Of a stretch of 64,000 nucleotides of DNA, positions 1 through 9,738 are shown one piece after another. Every line of letters begins with the position of its first letter. The first letter of the stretch is position 1. This DNA comes from Actinomycetota bacterium. Lineage in GTDB: Bacteria; Actinomycetota; Actinomycetes; Nanopelagicales; Nanopelagicaceae. The notes below the pieces were generated by a model. That model saw only the letters and a program-made list of their open reading frames with translations. It had not been told where the DNA came from and did no database searches. Where the stretch lies: assembly GCA_026392845.1 (NCBI GenBank), contig JAPLBJ010000051.1, forward strand, positions 1 through 64,000, read 5' to 3'. The translations under genes were made by a program, and so were the position numbers.

Positions 1-40
1 TTCCAACACCAATAATTCCTACTCTTAGCGGGATGCCCAC
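1..40 (-). CDS. Partial N-terminus of a Rossmann-fold (probably Gfo/Idh/MocA) oxidoreductase, GTG start, runs off the window
   Basis: Minus-strand frame from GTG at 40 reads (M)GIPLRVGIIGVG, a dinucleotide-binding motif; overlaps the thuA-like 3' end. ThuA genes are often next to this family. Confidence 0.4.
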   Translation of the reverse strand, partial: MGIPLRVGIIGVG

Positions 41-714
41 AACAAACCTCTTTCAATGAGTTCTTTCACATTTGGGTCTTGAACCACTTTGAGATTATGT
101 CCTGGTGTGCAAACAAAGATTTTTCCTTTGCCCCAATTGCGGGTCCAAACTGCAGGAGATGTTACTTCGCGATTCCAGGGATCCCATGAGCGAACTTTCT
201 GGGTTGTTGTCGCCAATACATCAATGTAATCATCGGAGAGGACCCAATACTGCTCAGTTACTAAGTCGAAATCTTTCATACCTTTTGTAATTGGGTGATT
301 AGATGCTTCAGGCAAGAAATTGATTGTGTATGGCATGTAATTATCTTCTTGTTCACCTTTTTGTTCATCCGGGTGCTTACCTGGATGACATGCAAACTGT
401 CCGCCGACTAAGTGAAGATAATCAGAATTATTACGATAAGCATCAGCAATTCCGCCGTGCCATCCTGCAAAACCTGTGCCATTTTCGATTGCAGTGCGAA
501 GACCTAGAAAATCTTCTTTTTCAATCGTGGACATAGTCATCGTCTGTTGAATCAAATCAACAGTTGCCATGAACGCTGCATCTGCATAAAGTGCAGGAGA
601 TTCTTCTACGCGAACAGTGAAACCGTTAGCTTCAAGAAATGGAATAAATAGATTTGTAGTCTCAACAGGTTGGTGACCATCCCAGCCACCACGAACTACT
701 AGTGCTTGTTTCAT
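25..714 (-). CDS. ThuA domain-containing protein
   Basis: ORF translation; GWHGGIADAYR...GGQFACHPG and HPITKGM motifs typical of the ThuA family. Confidence 0.85.
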   Translation of the reverse strand: MKQALVVRGGWDGHQPVETTNLFIPFLEANGFTVRVEESPALYADAAFMATVDLIQQTMTMSTIEKEDFLGLRTAIENGTGFAGWHGGIADAYRNNSDYLHLVGGQFACHPGKHPDEQKGEQEDNYMPYTINFLPEASNHPITKGMKDFDLVTEQYWVLSDDYIDVLATTTQKVRSWDPWNREVTSPAVWTRNWGKGKIFVCTPGHNLKVVQDPNVKELIERGLLWASR

Positions 715-2421
715 TTAGTGTGACTCCCGTAGAACTTCTGAGCCGCTGCCACCTGTGAGAAAATCATTATCTGCTCCTGTATCTGCTTGCATGACATGGT
801 CTATGTATAACTTTTGCCATCCCCGATCAGGTGAAGCAAATGCTTGTGTTGTGGCTGCATTCGGTATGCGCTTTGCAAGTTCTTCATTAGAAATATCAAT
901 ATTGAGAGTACGCGCAGCTACATCAAGAACGATTATGTCCCCCGTTTGTACAACTGCAAGTGGACCACCAGCTGCTGCTTCTGGCGCAGCATGGAGAACA
1001 ACGGTGCCATATGCAGTTCCACTCATTCGACCATCACAAATACGCACCATATCGCGCACGCCTTTTTCCAATAATTTCTTTGGCAGTGGCATGTTCGCAA
1101 CTTCTGGCATGCCTGGATAGCCCTTAGGACCACAGCCACGAAGAATAAGAACTGAATTTTCATCTACATCCAGTGCTGGATCATCAATTCTCTTCTTGAA
1201 ATCTTCAATGCTGTCGAAAACAATTGCTTTTCCTCTATGTTGCAACAAATGTGCACTAGCTGCCGCAGGTTTGATGACTGCGCCGAGTGGAGCTAAGTTG
1301 CCAGTCAATACAGCAATTCCTGCACCTTCAAGTAAAGGTGTCTGGCGCTTTCTAATTACATCTGTGTCGTAAATTTCTGCCTCAGTTAAATATGAAGTTA
1401 GTGGTTTACCAGTAACAGTAATTGCTTTTGGATCTAGTAAATCCTCGAGCTCTTTGAGAACTGCAAGTAAGCCACCTGCGCGATATAGATCCTCCATCAA
1501 ATATTTACCTGCAGGTTGAAGATTTACTAATAGTGGAACGTGTGAGCCTGTTTTATCAAAATCTTTGAGTGAGAGATCTATGCCGAGTCTTCCTGCAATT
1601 GCTAACAAGTGAACTACAGCATTTGTAGAGCCACCGATTCCCGCTAACGCAACAATTGCATTGAGGAAAGAGCCTCTAGTCATCACATCACTTGGTTTTC
1701 TATCTTCATGAACCATTGAAACTATTAGGCGACCAGATTCTTGTGCTGCTTGCAGCAAGCGACTATCAGCAGCTGGAGTTCCTGCTGTTCCTGGAATTGT
1801 CATGCCAAGTGCTTCAGCCATTGAACCCATTGTTGAAGCAGTTCCCATTGTGTTGCAGTGACCACGACTGCGAATCATTGAAGATTCAGAGTTGAGAAAT
1901 TTTGCTTCACTCAATTTTTTGGCGCGAACATCTTCGCTCAGACGCCACACATCTGTTCCGCAGCCAATTGGATTTCCTTCAAAAGTTCCAGTCAACATCG
2001 GTCCACCAGGAACAACGAGCGCTGGTAAATCAACTGATGCTGCAGCCATAAGGAGCGCGGGAATTGTTTTATCGCAACCGCCAAGGAGTACAACTCCATC
2101 AATTGGATTAGCACGAATCATTTCTTCAGTTGCCATTGCGGCCATATTGCGCCACAACATTGCAGTTGGACGCATCTGTGTTTCACCAAGTGAAACACTT
2201 GGCATATTTAGTGGAACTCCACCAGCTTCCCAAATACCATTCTTTACATGCTCCATAACTTCATTTAGATGCGAGTTACAGGGTGTTAGGTCTGAAGCTG
2301 TATTTGCGATTGCAATATGTGGTCGACCATCAAATGCATCATTGGGTAATCCGCGTCGCATCCATGCGCGATGTATATAAGAATCCCGATCTTTGCCGCC
2401 GTACCAATGCGCACTTCGCAT
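715..2421 (-). CDS. IlvD/Edd family dehydratase (sugar-acid dehydratase-like)
   Basis: GGCDKTIPALLMAAAS, DGRMSGTAYGTVVLHAAPEAAAGGPLA motifs. Start moved from 2481 to ATG 2421 (MRSAHWYGGKDRDSYIHRAW) because GGGAGG lies 8 nt upstream and family N-termini match there. Confidence 0.85.
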   Translation of the reverse strand: MRSAHWYGGKDRDSYIHRAWMRRGLPNDAFDGRPHIAIANTASDLTPCNSHLNEVMEHVKNGIWEAGGVPLNMPSVSLGETQMRPTAMLWRNMAAMATEEMIRANPIDGVVLLGGCDKTIPALLMAAASVDLPALVVPGGPMLTGTFEGNPIGCGTDVWRLSEDVRAKKLSEAKFLNSESSMIRSRGHCNTMGTASTMGSMAEALGMTIPGTAGTPAADSRLLQAAQESGRLIVSMVHEDRKPSDVMTRGSFLNAIVALAGIGGSTNAVVHLLAIAGRLGIDLSLKDFDKTGSHVPLLVNLQPAGKYLMEDLYRAGGLLAVLKELEDLLDPKAITVTGKPLTSYLTEAEIYDTDVIRKRQTPLLEGAGIAVLTGNLAPLGAVIKPAAASAHLLQHRGKAIVFDSIEDFKKRIDDPALDVDENSVLILRGCGPKGYPGMPEVANMPLPKKLLEKGVRDMVRICDGRMSGTAYGTVVLHAAPEAAAGGPLAVVQTGDIIVLDVAARTLNIDISNEELAKRIPNAATTQAFASPDRGWQKLYIDHVMQADTGADNDFLTGGSGSEVLRESH

Positions 2422-2471
2422 GCTCAGGGCCTCCCATGGGTTTCGAAGTAAGGTTTGAGTATAGTGACGAT

Positions 2472-3485
2472 ATGAAGGCATTTGCTATCACTGCTCCTAT
2501 GCAATCTGCTGTTGAAGATGTTCAAGAGCCAATTGCAGGTGATGGTGAAGTAGTTATTGATGTCTCACGTGTTGGTATTTGTGGGACCGACCAAGAATAT
2601 TTCACCGGTGAGATGGTTTATTTACATACTGGTAAAGCCGGTTATCCAATGCGGATTGGTCACGAATGGTGTGGAACAGTCTCTGCAATTGGAAATGGTG
2701 TAGATAAGAAATGGTTAGGCCAAAGAGTCACTGGTGACACCATGCTCGGATGTGGTACTTGCTATCGCTGCACATCAGGTAGACAACATGTTTGTGAATC
2801 ACGATCTGAAGTTGGAATCTCTCATGGCTTTGCTGGTGCGTTAGCAGAAAAATTCTTGATTCCTGCACGTGCATTACATGCACTACCTGATTCAATCGAT
2901 GATGCCATGGGTGCGATGGTTGAACCTGGTGGAAATTCTCTCAGGGCATCACAGGCAGCACTTGCTGGACCTGGTAGAAATATTCTTATTTGGGGAACAG
3001 GAACTATTGGTTTACTTGCGGCTCTCTTTGCGCAAGCAGCAGGAGCAAATGTTTATTTGATCGGTCGAAATGAACAAACGATTGCTCTTGCGAAGAAAAT
3101 TGGAATCAAGAACACAAGTAAGCAGATTCCACAATTACCTACAGGTTTTGATGCGGTAATCGATGCCACAAACGACCCTGACATTCCTGCGCTAGCAGTT
3201 AGTACTGTTGAACCTGGCGGGCGCATTGTTTATATTGGAATTGCAGGTGAAGCGAGTTATGTAGATTCTCGAGTAATCACACTTGCCGATGTCACTGTTA
3301 TTGGAATTCTTTCTGGTTCCCCTGGCTTAGCTGGAACTATTGAGATGTATGCCAGTGGAAAAGTAGATCCCCGCCCACTTATTGCTGCAACTATTTCTAT
3401 GCAGCAAGTAGGAGATATTTTCCTAGGTAAGAGACCAGCAGGTGCTGGTGATGGACCAAAGATCCATATAGATCCTCGAATCTAA
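2472..3485 (+). CDS. Zinc-binding medium-chain alcohol/sugar dehydrogenase
   Basis: GICGTDQEYF, GHEWCGTV, GCGTCYRC and Rossmann IWGTGTIGLLAA motifs; ATG 2472 preceded by TATAGT-N6. Confidence 0.85.
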   Translation: MKAFAITAPMQSAVEDVQEPIAGDGEVVIDVSRVGICGTDQEYFTGEMVYLHTGKAGYPMRIGHEWCGTVSAIGNGVDKKWLGQRVTGDTMLGCGTCYRCTSGRQHVCESRSEVGISHGFAGALAEKFLIPARALHALPDSIDDAMGAMVEPGGNSLRASQAALAGPGRNILIWGTGTIGLLAALFAQAAGANVYLIGRNEQTIALAKKIGIKNTSKQIPQLPTGFDAVIDATNDPDIPALAVSTVEPGGRIVYIGIAGEASYVDSRVITLADVTVIGILSGSPGLAGTIEMYASGKVDPRPLIAATISMQQVGDIFLGKRPAGAGDGPKIHIDPRI

Positions 3486-4369
3486 ACTGCGAAACTCGCA
3501 GTTGCACGACCAGTTGCACCTGGCTTACAGATAAATGTTTTTCCCGCATGTTCTCCATCATCAAATGGATCCCCTGCTCGACCTGAGCTCTGGGCGGTAG
3601 TAATCATCAAGATATCCAAATTTGGACCAATGAAGGCACACGATGAAGCAAACATTGCAGGAACTGAAATAATTTCGCTAACTTTGAAGTTTTCATCAAG
3701 TCGACGAACTTCACGACTTCCCCAGAATGCAACCCACAAACCACCTTGGTTATCTGCGCACATTCCATCAGGAAAACCTTCATCTGGATTTGCAACGTAG
3801 CGTACTTTGCGATTTGTAATATTTTTACCTTCTACATCGAATGAATCAATTGTAAATTTCATAGTGTCGATGTAATACATAGTCTTTCCGTCGTTACTCC
3901 AGTCAAGGCCATTACTCAAAGTGACATCACTAATCACGCGCTCCATCTTTGAACCATCGCGGTCTAATCGATACAACGCAGCTTCACCTGGTGTGAAATC
4001 AGCCGTGAGAGATCCAAGCCATAAATCACCCGTTGGAGAAACTTTTGCATCATTCCAACGAATAGGAAATTTTTCACCCGGTCCATCGACATCAACTCGA
4101 TTAGGTAGTGCGTGCATCGTGCCATCGGTATCTCGCAAATATGGGCCAGAAGTTGTGCCAATTAATTCGCCGCCCTGTGCTCGTGGGATCACAAAGCCAA
4201 TCTCTTCATCTACTGAATATTCACCAGTCTTATTGGTATCCAAATCACGCCACAAGACTTTCTCTCCGGTGATATCAACCCAATATCCACGTTCATTATT
4301 CTTACCGGCAGAGGCAGGGCCTTCGCCCAATTCACACTTACGGTCATCCCATACATCGGCTTTAATCAT
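3482..4369 (-). CDS. SMP-30/gluconolactonase/LRE family protein
   Basis: CELGEGP, RWNDAKVSPTGDLWLGSL, SNGLDWSNDGKTMYYIDT motifs; ORF extends to ATG 4384, 4369 also possible. Confidence 0.85.
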   Translation of the reverse strand: MIKADVWDDRKCELGEGPASAGKNNERGYWVDITGEKVLWRDLDTNKTGEYSVDEEIGFVIPRAQGGELIGTTSGPYLRDTDGTMHALPNRVDVDGPGEKFPIRWNDAKVSPTGDLWLGSLTADFTPGEAALYRLDRDGSKMERVISDVTLSNGLDWSNDGKTMYYIDTMKFTIDSFDVEGKNITNRKVRYVANPDEGFPDGMCADNQGGLWVAFWGSREVRRLDENFKVSEIISVPAMFASSCAFIGPNLDILMITTAQSSGRAGDPFDDGEHAGKTFICKPGATGRATASFAV

Positions 4370-4414
4370 GGCTATTTCTACCATAATGTGCGAAATGGAA
4401 ATAGACTTGCAGCC

Positions 4415-5173
4415 ATGACTTCAAATGCAATTCTATTTACGGATCAAGTAGTCGTTGTTGTTGGTGCTAGTAATGGGATTGGCCGTGCTGCCGCTTCACT
4501 TATCGCAAGCCGTGGTGCAAAAGTAGTTATTGCTGATATGAACCCTGAAGGACTTGCAGAACTTGCTCTTGAATTGAAATTGCCAGCAAATCAAATCCAC
4601 GTCCTTGATGTCTCTAATCAAAACGGTGTTTCCGCTTTTATTGCAACGATTATCAAAGAGCACGGTCGCATTGATGCCTTGGTAAATTCTGCTGGCATTG
4701 TCGGACAATCAAATGTAAAGATCGAGGATCTTGATTGGTCAACTTTTGAAAAGACAATTCAAGTGAACCTCTACGGTGCGATTTGGCTGACCCAACAAAT
4801 AATTCCGCACATGAAGAAGCAGGCATACGGTCGAATTGTTCACTTGGCATCTATTGCAGGTAAAGAAGGAAATCCTGGAATGGCCTCTTACAACACATCC
4901 AAAGCGGGTTTGATTGGATTTGTAAAAGGTGCGGCTAAAGAATTGGCACACGATGGTGTCATCATTAATGCACTCGCTCCAGCTGTTATTAGTACCCCAA
5001 TGAATTCAAATACGAGTGAAGAAACATTGAAGTACATGATTTCTCGAATCCCACTTGGCCGCACCGGTCAAGCAAGTGAAGTTGCTGAGATAATTGCATT
5101 TATGGCATCTCCTGCTTGCTCATTTACAACGGGATTTACTTTTGATATTTCAGGTGGACGTGCTACGTACTAA
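4415..5173 (+). CDS. SDR family oxidoreductase
   Basis: GASNGIGRAAA, NSAG, YNTSKAG motifs; ATG 4415 preceded by TAGACT-N7. Confidence 0.9.
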   Translation: MTSNAILFTDQVVVVVGASNGIGRAAASLIASRGAKVVIADMNPEGLAELALELKLPANQIHVLDVSNQNGVSAFIATIIKEHGRIDALVNSAGIVGQSNVKIEDLDWSTFEKTIQVNLYGAIWLTQQIIPHMKKQAYGRIVHLASIAGKEGNPGMASYNTSKAGLIGFVKGAAKELAHDGVIINALAPAVISTPMNSNTSEETLKYMISRIPLGRTGQASEVAEIIAFMASPACSFTTGFTFDISGGRATY

Positions 5174-6355
5174 CTCTTTTTCTAAACGCTCTGCAAGTGC
5201 TGGTTTTACTTTCCACATCGCAATCATCTCTTCATACCGCGCAATATCTTGAGCCTCTGGTTTTGCGCCAGTTTTTACAGCGCGAATCATCAAATTTCGA
5301 GGTGTGTGCTCTCCCCCAATAAATTCGATGACATCAACTCGATAACCTAATAAACGAAGAATCTGCGCACGCAAAGCATCGGTGAGCAGATCACTCATTC
5401 GTTCTTTCATGAGGCCATGCTTAGTCATCATTGCCCAAGGTTCAGGGATATCACTGAGCTGGCTTTGCAAATCATGATGACAACAGGGAGCAATAAAAAG
5501 CAATTTGGCTTCACTTTGTACTGCCCATGTGATTGCATCATCAGTTGCTGTATCGCAGGCATGAAGAGCTATTGAGACATCAGTTTTTGAAGCCGTTGTC
5601 TCTGCAATTTCTTCTGCACGAAATTCAATACTTTTTTCAATTCTTAGTTTTTGTGCAATGGCAATATTTCTGTCTCGTGATTTCGGACGAATATCAATTC
5701 CAACTACAGAGACAGGAATCCCTTGGGCTTGTAAGTATTGATGAGCACCGAAAGTTAGATAGGCATGTCCGCAGCCAAGATCAGTAATCGAGAGTGGATT
5801 CTCTTTCGTTGGTTTATGAATATGACCTGCTTCAATTGCATTCTTCAGTGTTGGGGCAAGAATGCGTAAAAACTCCTCAACTTGCATGTATTTGTCAGTC
5901 TTTGAGGGCTTGATGACGCCTTTCGAATCTGAGATCCCAACTTCTACAAGGAATGGGTCGTTTGCATTGAGGAGTCGATTCTTATTGCGATCATGAGTTA
6001 GTACTTGCTCGTTGGTACCTTTAGAGCGAGTGACAAGAGCTTCACCTTTTTTGGAAATGCGAATTGAAAGCGAGCCAGTAACGTGTTCAACCAAAATGTT
6101 TGCAAAACCTGATATAAGAAGCGCTAGCGAATCAAATTCTGCCGGTAGGAAATTCTTCGCAGTTGTTTGACGTCCATCATTTTCAATTACTTGAATGTGT
6201 ATTTGATCTCTAATTTGGACTAGACGAATATCAATTCTTTCGCACGGTGTTTGCATATTACGACGCCGACCAGATAAGACAACTCGAACTAAACTTTGAG
6301 GATCATTAATAAGAGCAACCGCTTGCTTTATCGCCTCATCTAGCTCAATTGCCAT
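5150..6355 (-). CDS. Class I SAM-dependent methyltransferase
   Basis: ITDLGCGHAYLTFGAHQYL (motif I), ALHACDTATDDAI; TAAGTT-N6-ATG. Confidence 0.75.
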   Translation of the reverse strand: MAIELDEAIKQAVALINDPQSLVRVVLSGRRRNMQTPCERIDIRLVQIRDQIHIQVIENDGRQTTAKNFLPAEFDSLALLISGFANILVEHVTGSLSIRISKKGEALVTRSKGTNEQVLTHDRNKNRLLNANDPFLVEVGISDSKGVIKPSKTDKYMQVEEFLRILAPTLKNAIEAGHIHKPTKENPLSITDLGCGHAYLTFGAHQYLQAQGIPVSVVGIDIRPKSRDRNIAIAQKLRIEKSIEFRAEEIAETTASKTDVSIALHACDTATDDAITWAVQSEAKLLFIAPCCHHDLQSQLSDIPEPWAMMTKHGLMKERMSDLLTDALRAQILRLLGYRVDVIEFIGGEHTPRNLMIRAVKTGAKPEAQDIARYEEMIAMWKVKPALAERLEKELVRSTST

Positions 6356-6364
6356 AGAGCAAAC

Positions 6365-7120
6365 TTAGCAAATGACTGCACTTCCTTTTTCATGAGGCAG
6401 GATTTCTAGATTCTTTTTAGGGAACGCCTTAGCAAACATCTCGGCTAGCTCACGCTCTCCATCACGATTTACATCATCAATAACGATGACTGCTTTAGGA
6501 GATAACTTCGTTTCAAACTCTTTGAGCGCTGGTTGGCGCGCTTTTGGATTTTTAGATCCTGGTGGGCCATCGATTACAAGTAAGTCAATATTTTTTAGGT
6601 TCTTGAGAAAAGTCAGGTCATACCAATCAGATCCAGAAGTGTGCTTCTTCAGAGGTGCCACGCGAATTTCAACATTCTTGACGCCATGCTCTTTGAGCAT
6701 TTCTCGTGTCTTCTGAGCAAACTCTTCTGAGTGATCAATGCTGACAATCTTTATTCGACCTTGTGAAGCCTTTGCCATGATGAGTGTTGATATTCCAGAA
6801 CCCAGTTCGACAATTAGTTTCGGACGATTCTTGCGAACTAAATCCATCAAAGTTAGCAATAAATCAGGAGATGCTGCCCAGCTGCGCGTCGGTGGTAATG
6901 GCGCAGTGAATTTCATAAGTGAGATCAATTGCGCCAAGTATTCACCTTGGCGATAGTGCTGCCACATCTCTTTATTTGAAGCTTTTATACTTTTTTCAAT
7001 ATCTCTATTCTGTGAAGAGACTTTATTAATTTTCCGGTGGATACCTCGCACGGAGCGCACCACATAAATCATGGCCACAAGTAAAACTAAAGAGATCACA
7101 ATCTGTAGCTGTCTCGACAT
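6365..7120 (-). CDS. Membrane-anchored class I SAM-dependent methyltransferase
   Basis: N-terminal TM helix; IVELGSGISTLIMAKA, LLVIDGPPG; TAGAAT-N6-ATG. Confidence 0.75.
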   Translation of the reverse strand: MSRQLQIVISLVLLVAMIYVVRSVRGIHRKINKVSSQNRDIEKSIKASNKEMWQHYRQGEYLAQLISLMKFTAPLPPTRSWAASPDLLLTLMDLVRKNRPKLIVELGSGISTLIMAKASQGRIKIVSIDHSEEFAQKTREMLKEHGVKNVEIRVAPLKKHTSGSDWYDLTFLKNLKNIDLLVIDGPPGSKNPKARQPALKEFETKLSPKAVIVIDDVNRDGERELAEMFAKAFPKKNLEILPHEKGSAVIC

Positions 7121-7129
7121 TGAAATATT

Positions 7130-8344
7130 CTAGCGAGTGATTGGCAATCTGATATCGATAGCTAGGCCTCCCAATGAACTCTTGCGCAGCGTAAAGTTTC
7201 CTTTATGCATTTCGACGATAGCATTCATGATGCTCAGACCAAGTCCACTCCCGCCCGTTTCTCTTGACCTAGAGCGGTCGAATCTCTTGAGCGAACGAAT
7301 CCCTTTGCCATACACGCTATCGTTCAACCCTGGACCGCCATCTTCAATCAATAAATGAATCTCCTTGCCTTTAGATCTAAGAGAAATAGAGACAGGTGAA
7401 TCTTTGGGAGTATGTCGATCAATGTTTAAGAGTGCATTCTGAATCAAACGTTGAAGATGAACTTGCGATCCTGAAAAATCTACAATTTCATCACACTCAT
7501 AGGTAACAGGATGGGCAGGTGAAATTACTTTGAAATCCTTTATGTGATTTTGTAGCAATTCACCTAAATCAAAAACTGATCGAGTAATTGTGGCTGTTTC
7601 GCCGATTTCAGCTAACAGGAGCAAGTCTGAAATCAAGGTATCCATTCTCGAAATTTCACTTTCTAGTCTTTCAAATGCCCGTCGTTCATCTTCTTGTGTC
7701 GGTAATTTCTTTTGGGCCAATAGCTCTGAATACCCTTTGATAACAGTCAAAGGAGTGCGCAATTCATGGGCTGCATCTCCTAGAAATTCTTGCATTTTTT
7801 GAAGTCGATCTTTCTCACTTCGTACTCTTTGTCGCTTGGAATTCCAAATAATCAAAAGAGAAGCTAGGAAATTTGCAATCAGAATGAAGGCTAGAAGTCG
7901 CAATTCATTTAATTTCAGATTCTTATCTAAATCTAGAGTAGAAATCCCAAAAAGAAGGTATTCGTTTTCCGGCAATTCCATAGCGATAGCGCGAATATTT
8001 TGATTGCCATGGAGAAATATTGGTGATGAAAGCGAGCGGATTAGATCTCTCGAATCGAGGAGAATCTGTGAAAATTGGGTGGACTCTCGCAAAATAGTGA
8101 TCTCATTTGATGAAGTTATAAAAGCAACAGCAACGTCAACACTATTTATTTCCACCGAAGCTAATGCTTCGTTTATTGCATCTTGCGGATGCATTAGTGG
8201 TTCTGAAATAACTCGATTAAGGCTGCGATCTAGTACATCGAGATCAGCTCGGTACGAACCCCAGATTGCAAAGCTTCCTATTAGAAAAGAAATCAGTGTT
8301 GTAAGAAGAATCGCACCAATTACCTGGCGGTATCTAATCTTCAT
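7130..8344 (-). CDS. Two-component sensor histidine kinase
   Basis: AAHELRTPLTVIKGYSELL (H box), GGSGLGLSI (G2); overlaps the regulator stop by 4 bp. Confidence 0.9.
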   Translation of the reverse strand: MKIRYRQVIGAILLTTLISFLIGSFAIWGSYRADLDVLDRSLNRVISEPLMHPQDAINEALASVEINSVDVAVAFITSSNEITILRESTQFSQILLDSRDLIRSLSSPIFLHGNQNIRAIAMELPENEYLLFGISTLDLDKNLKLNELRLLAFILIANFLASLLIIWNSKRQRVRSEKDRLQKMQEFLGDAAHELRTPLTVIKGYSELLAQKKLPTQEDERRAFERLESEISRMDTLISDLLLLAEIGETATITRSVFDLGELLQNHIKDFKVISPAHPVTYECDEIVDFSGSQVHLQRLIQNALLNIDRHTPKDSPVSISLRSKGKEIHLLIEDGGPGLNDSVYGKGIRSLKRFDRSRSRETGGSGLGLSIMNAIVEMHKGNFTLRKSSLGGLAIDIRLPITR

Positions 8345-9033
8345 ACGGTTTCTTTGGGTTCGCTTATCTGAAAACCAACTCCACGTATTGTTTTTATACC
8401 TTCATAACCGTCGCGATGTAGTTTCTTTCTCAGATACGAAATATATGTATCAACAACGGTACTTTCTGACTCAAAAGTGATTCCCCAGACTTCATCTAAA
8501 AGTAGAGCTTTAGAAATGACTCGGCCCTTCTTCTCAATAAGCATCTGTAATAAACGAAATTCAGTAGGGGATAAATTTATTTCATCATTGCCAAATGTAA
8601 CCTTATGTAATTCTTCATTTAGTGTTATAGGACCGCATTTAAGGGTTCGTGCGACATCAACAGATTTCTTTGATCTACGAATTATGGCTCTTACTCTCAA
8701 GATAAGTTCTTCTAACCCAAATGGCTTTACAACATAATCATCGGCACCAATTGTCAGTCCTCGAGAAATATCTTGTTGGTCACCTCGTGCCGTAAGCATA
8801 AGTACCGGAACTAAATTATCGGTTTCCCTTAGTCTTTTCACTAATTCAAAACCATCCATCAACGGCATATTAATATCTATAATTATTAGATCAGGCTTGT
8901 GGGAGCGAAGCGCCGTTAGAGCAGACATTCCGTTATCTGCTTCAAGAGTTTCAAAGCCAGCTATTTTTAGTGTGTCTCGGAGTAGATCGCGGACTCCTGC
9001 CTCGTCATCGACAATCATGACTAGTTCGCTCAT
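8341..9033 (-). CDS. OmpR/PhoB-family response regulator
   Basis: Receiver plus winged-helix DNA-binding domain; ATG 9033 (MSELVMIVDDEAGVRDLL), ORF extends upstream. Confidence 0.9.
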   Translation of the reverse strand: MSELVMIVDDEAGVRDLLRDTLKIAGFETLEADNGMSALTALRSHKPDLIIIDINMPLMDGFELVKRLRETDNLVPVLMLTARGDQQDISRGLTIGADDYVVKPFGLEELILRVRAIIRRSKKSVDVARTLKCGPITLNEELHKVTFGNDEINLSPTEFRLLQMLIEKKGRVISKALLLDEVWGITFESESTVVDTYISYLRKKLHRDGYEGIKTIRGVGFQISEPKETV

Positions 9034-9174
9034 GCGGTAACTCTGGCATGAGTTGATGCTAAATCCAATAAATGACAAGCTCCTCGTAAGATTCTCACAG
9101 GAAAACCACAAATTTCTTCTGGAGTATTGCCTCATAGCCGCAAGGGTTATAAATGGATTCCAATAAGGAGCACC

Positions 9175-9666
9175 ATGAAAGCGTTAACAAAGAAGAGCAT
9201 CATAATTCTTGCTCTCACTTCTAGTTTCTTTGTCGGAAATACGTCGGCTTCATTTGCAGATTTAACTCCAAACCCAAATAAGGTTGCATTCGATGCGCAG
9301 TTAGCGCTACATAAAGTTGCAATGGAAAAGTATCGGGGCGATTCGAAGTCATTCCATGATTCAATGAAGGTTCGAAATGAATCTCGTAAAGCTATCAATA
9401 CAACTTTCAAAGCAGCAGTTGATAAAGCAATCGCCGACTACAAAGCTGCGATCGCACTTGCAACAACTGCTGAGGGAAAAAGTGCTGCACTAGCGACTAG
9501 AAAGAGTGCTATTGCTGCAGCAAGCGCAGTACGTGATGCAGCAGTTACTGCGCTAGGTGCACTTCCGGTGAAACCAACAGAGCCAGTAAAGCCAACTCGA
9601 CCAGAGAAGATGGCACGTGAGCCAAAAGCTCCACGCCCTGCAGCTTCAGTTGCTCCTTCTGCATAA
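9175..9666 (+). CDS. Secreted Ala/Lys-rich coiled-coil protein with Pro-rich tail, unknown function
   Basis: Signal peptide MKALTKKSIIILALTSSFFVGNTSASFA; AAGGAG just upstream of ATG 9175; strong terminator downstream. Confidence 0.75.
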   Translation: MKALTKKSIIILALTSSFFVGNTSASFADLTPNPNKVAFDAQLALHKVAMEKYRGDSKSFHDSMKVRNESRKAINTTFKAAVDKAIADYKAAIALATTAEGKSAALATRKSAIAAASAVRDAAVTALGALPVKPTEPVKPTRPEKMAREPKAPRPAASVAPSA

Positions 9667-9692
9667 ATAGATCACAACTCATAGGGTGAATG

Positions 9693-9724
9693 AACCCCTG
9701 GCGCCTTTGGTGCCAGGGGTTTTC
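9693..9724 (+). terminator. Intrinsic terminator
   Basis: AACCCCTGGC (9693-9702)/GCCAGGGGTT (9712-9721), perfect 10-bp stem with 9-nt loop ending in a short T run. Confidence 0.85.
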
Positions 9725-9738
9725 GCTATCGTTGAACT

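Noticed and set aside
755-2380. Plus-strand ORFs (755..1120, 844..1074, 1892..2380) opposite the IlvD/Edd gene
   Set aside because: Antisense shadow ORFs with Ser/Arg/Thr-rich composition and no recognisable motif; the minus-strand gene has strong family motifs.
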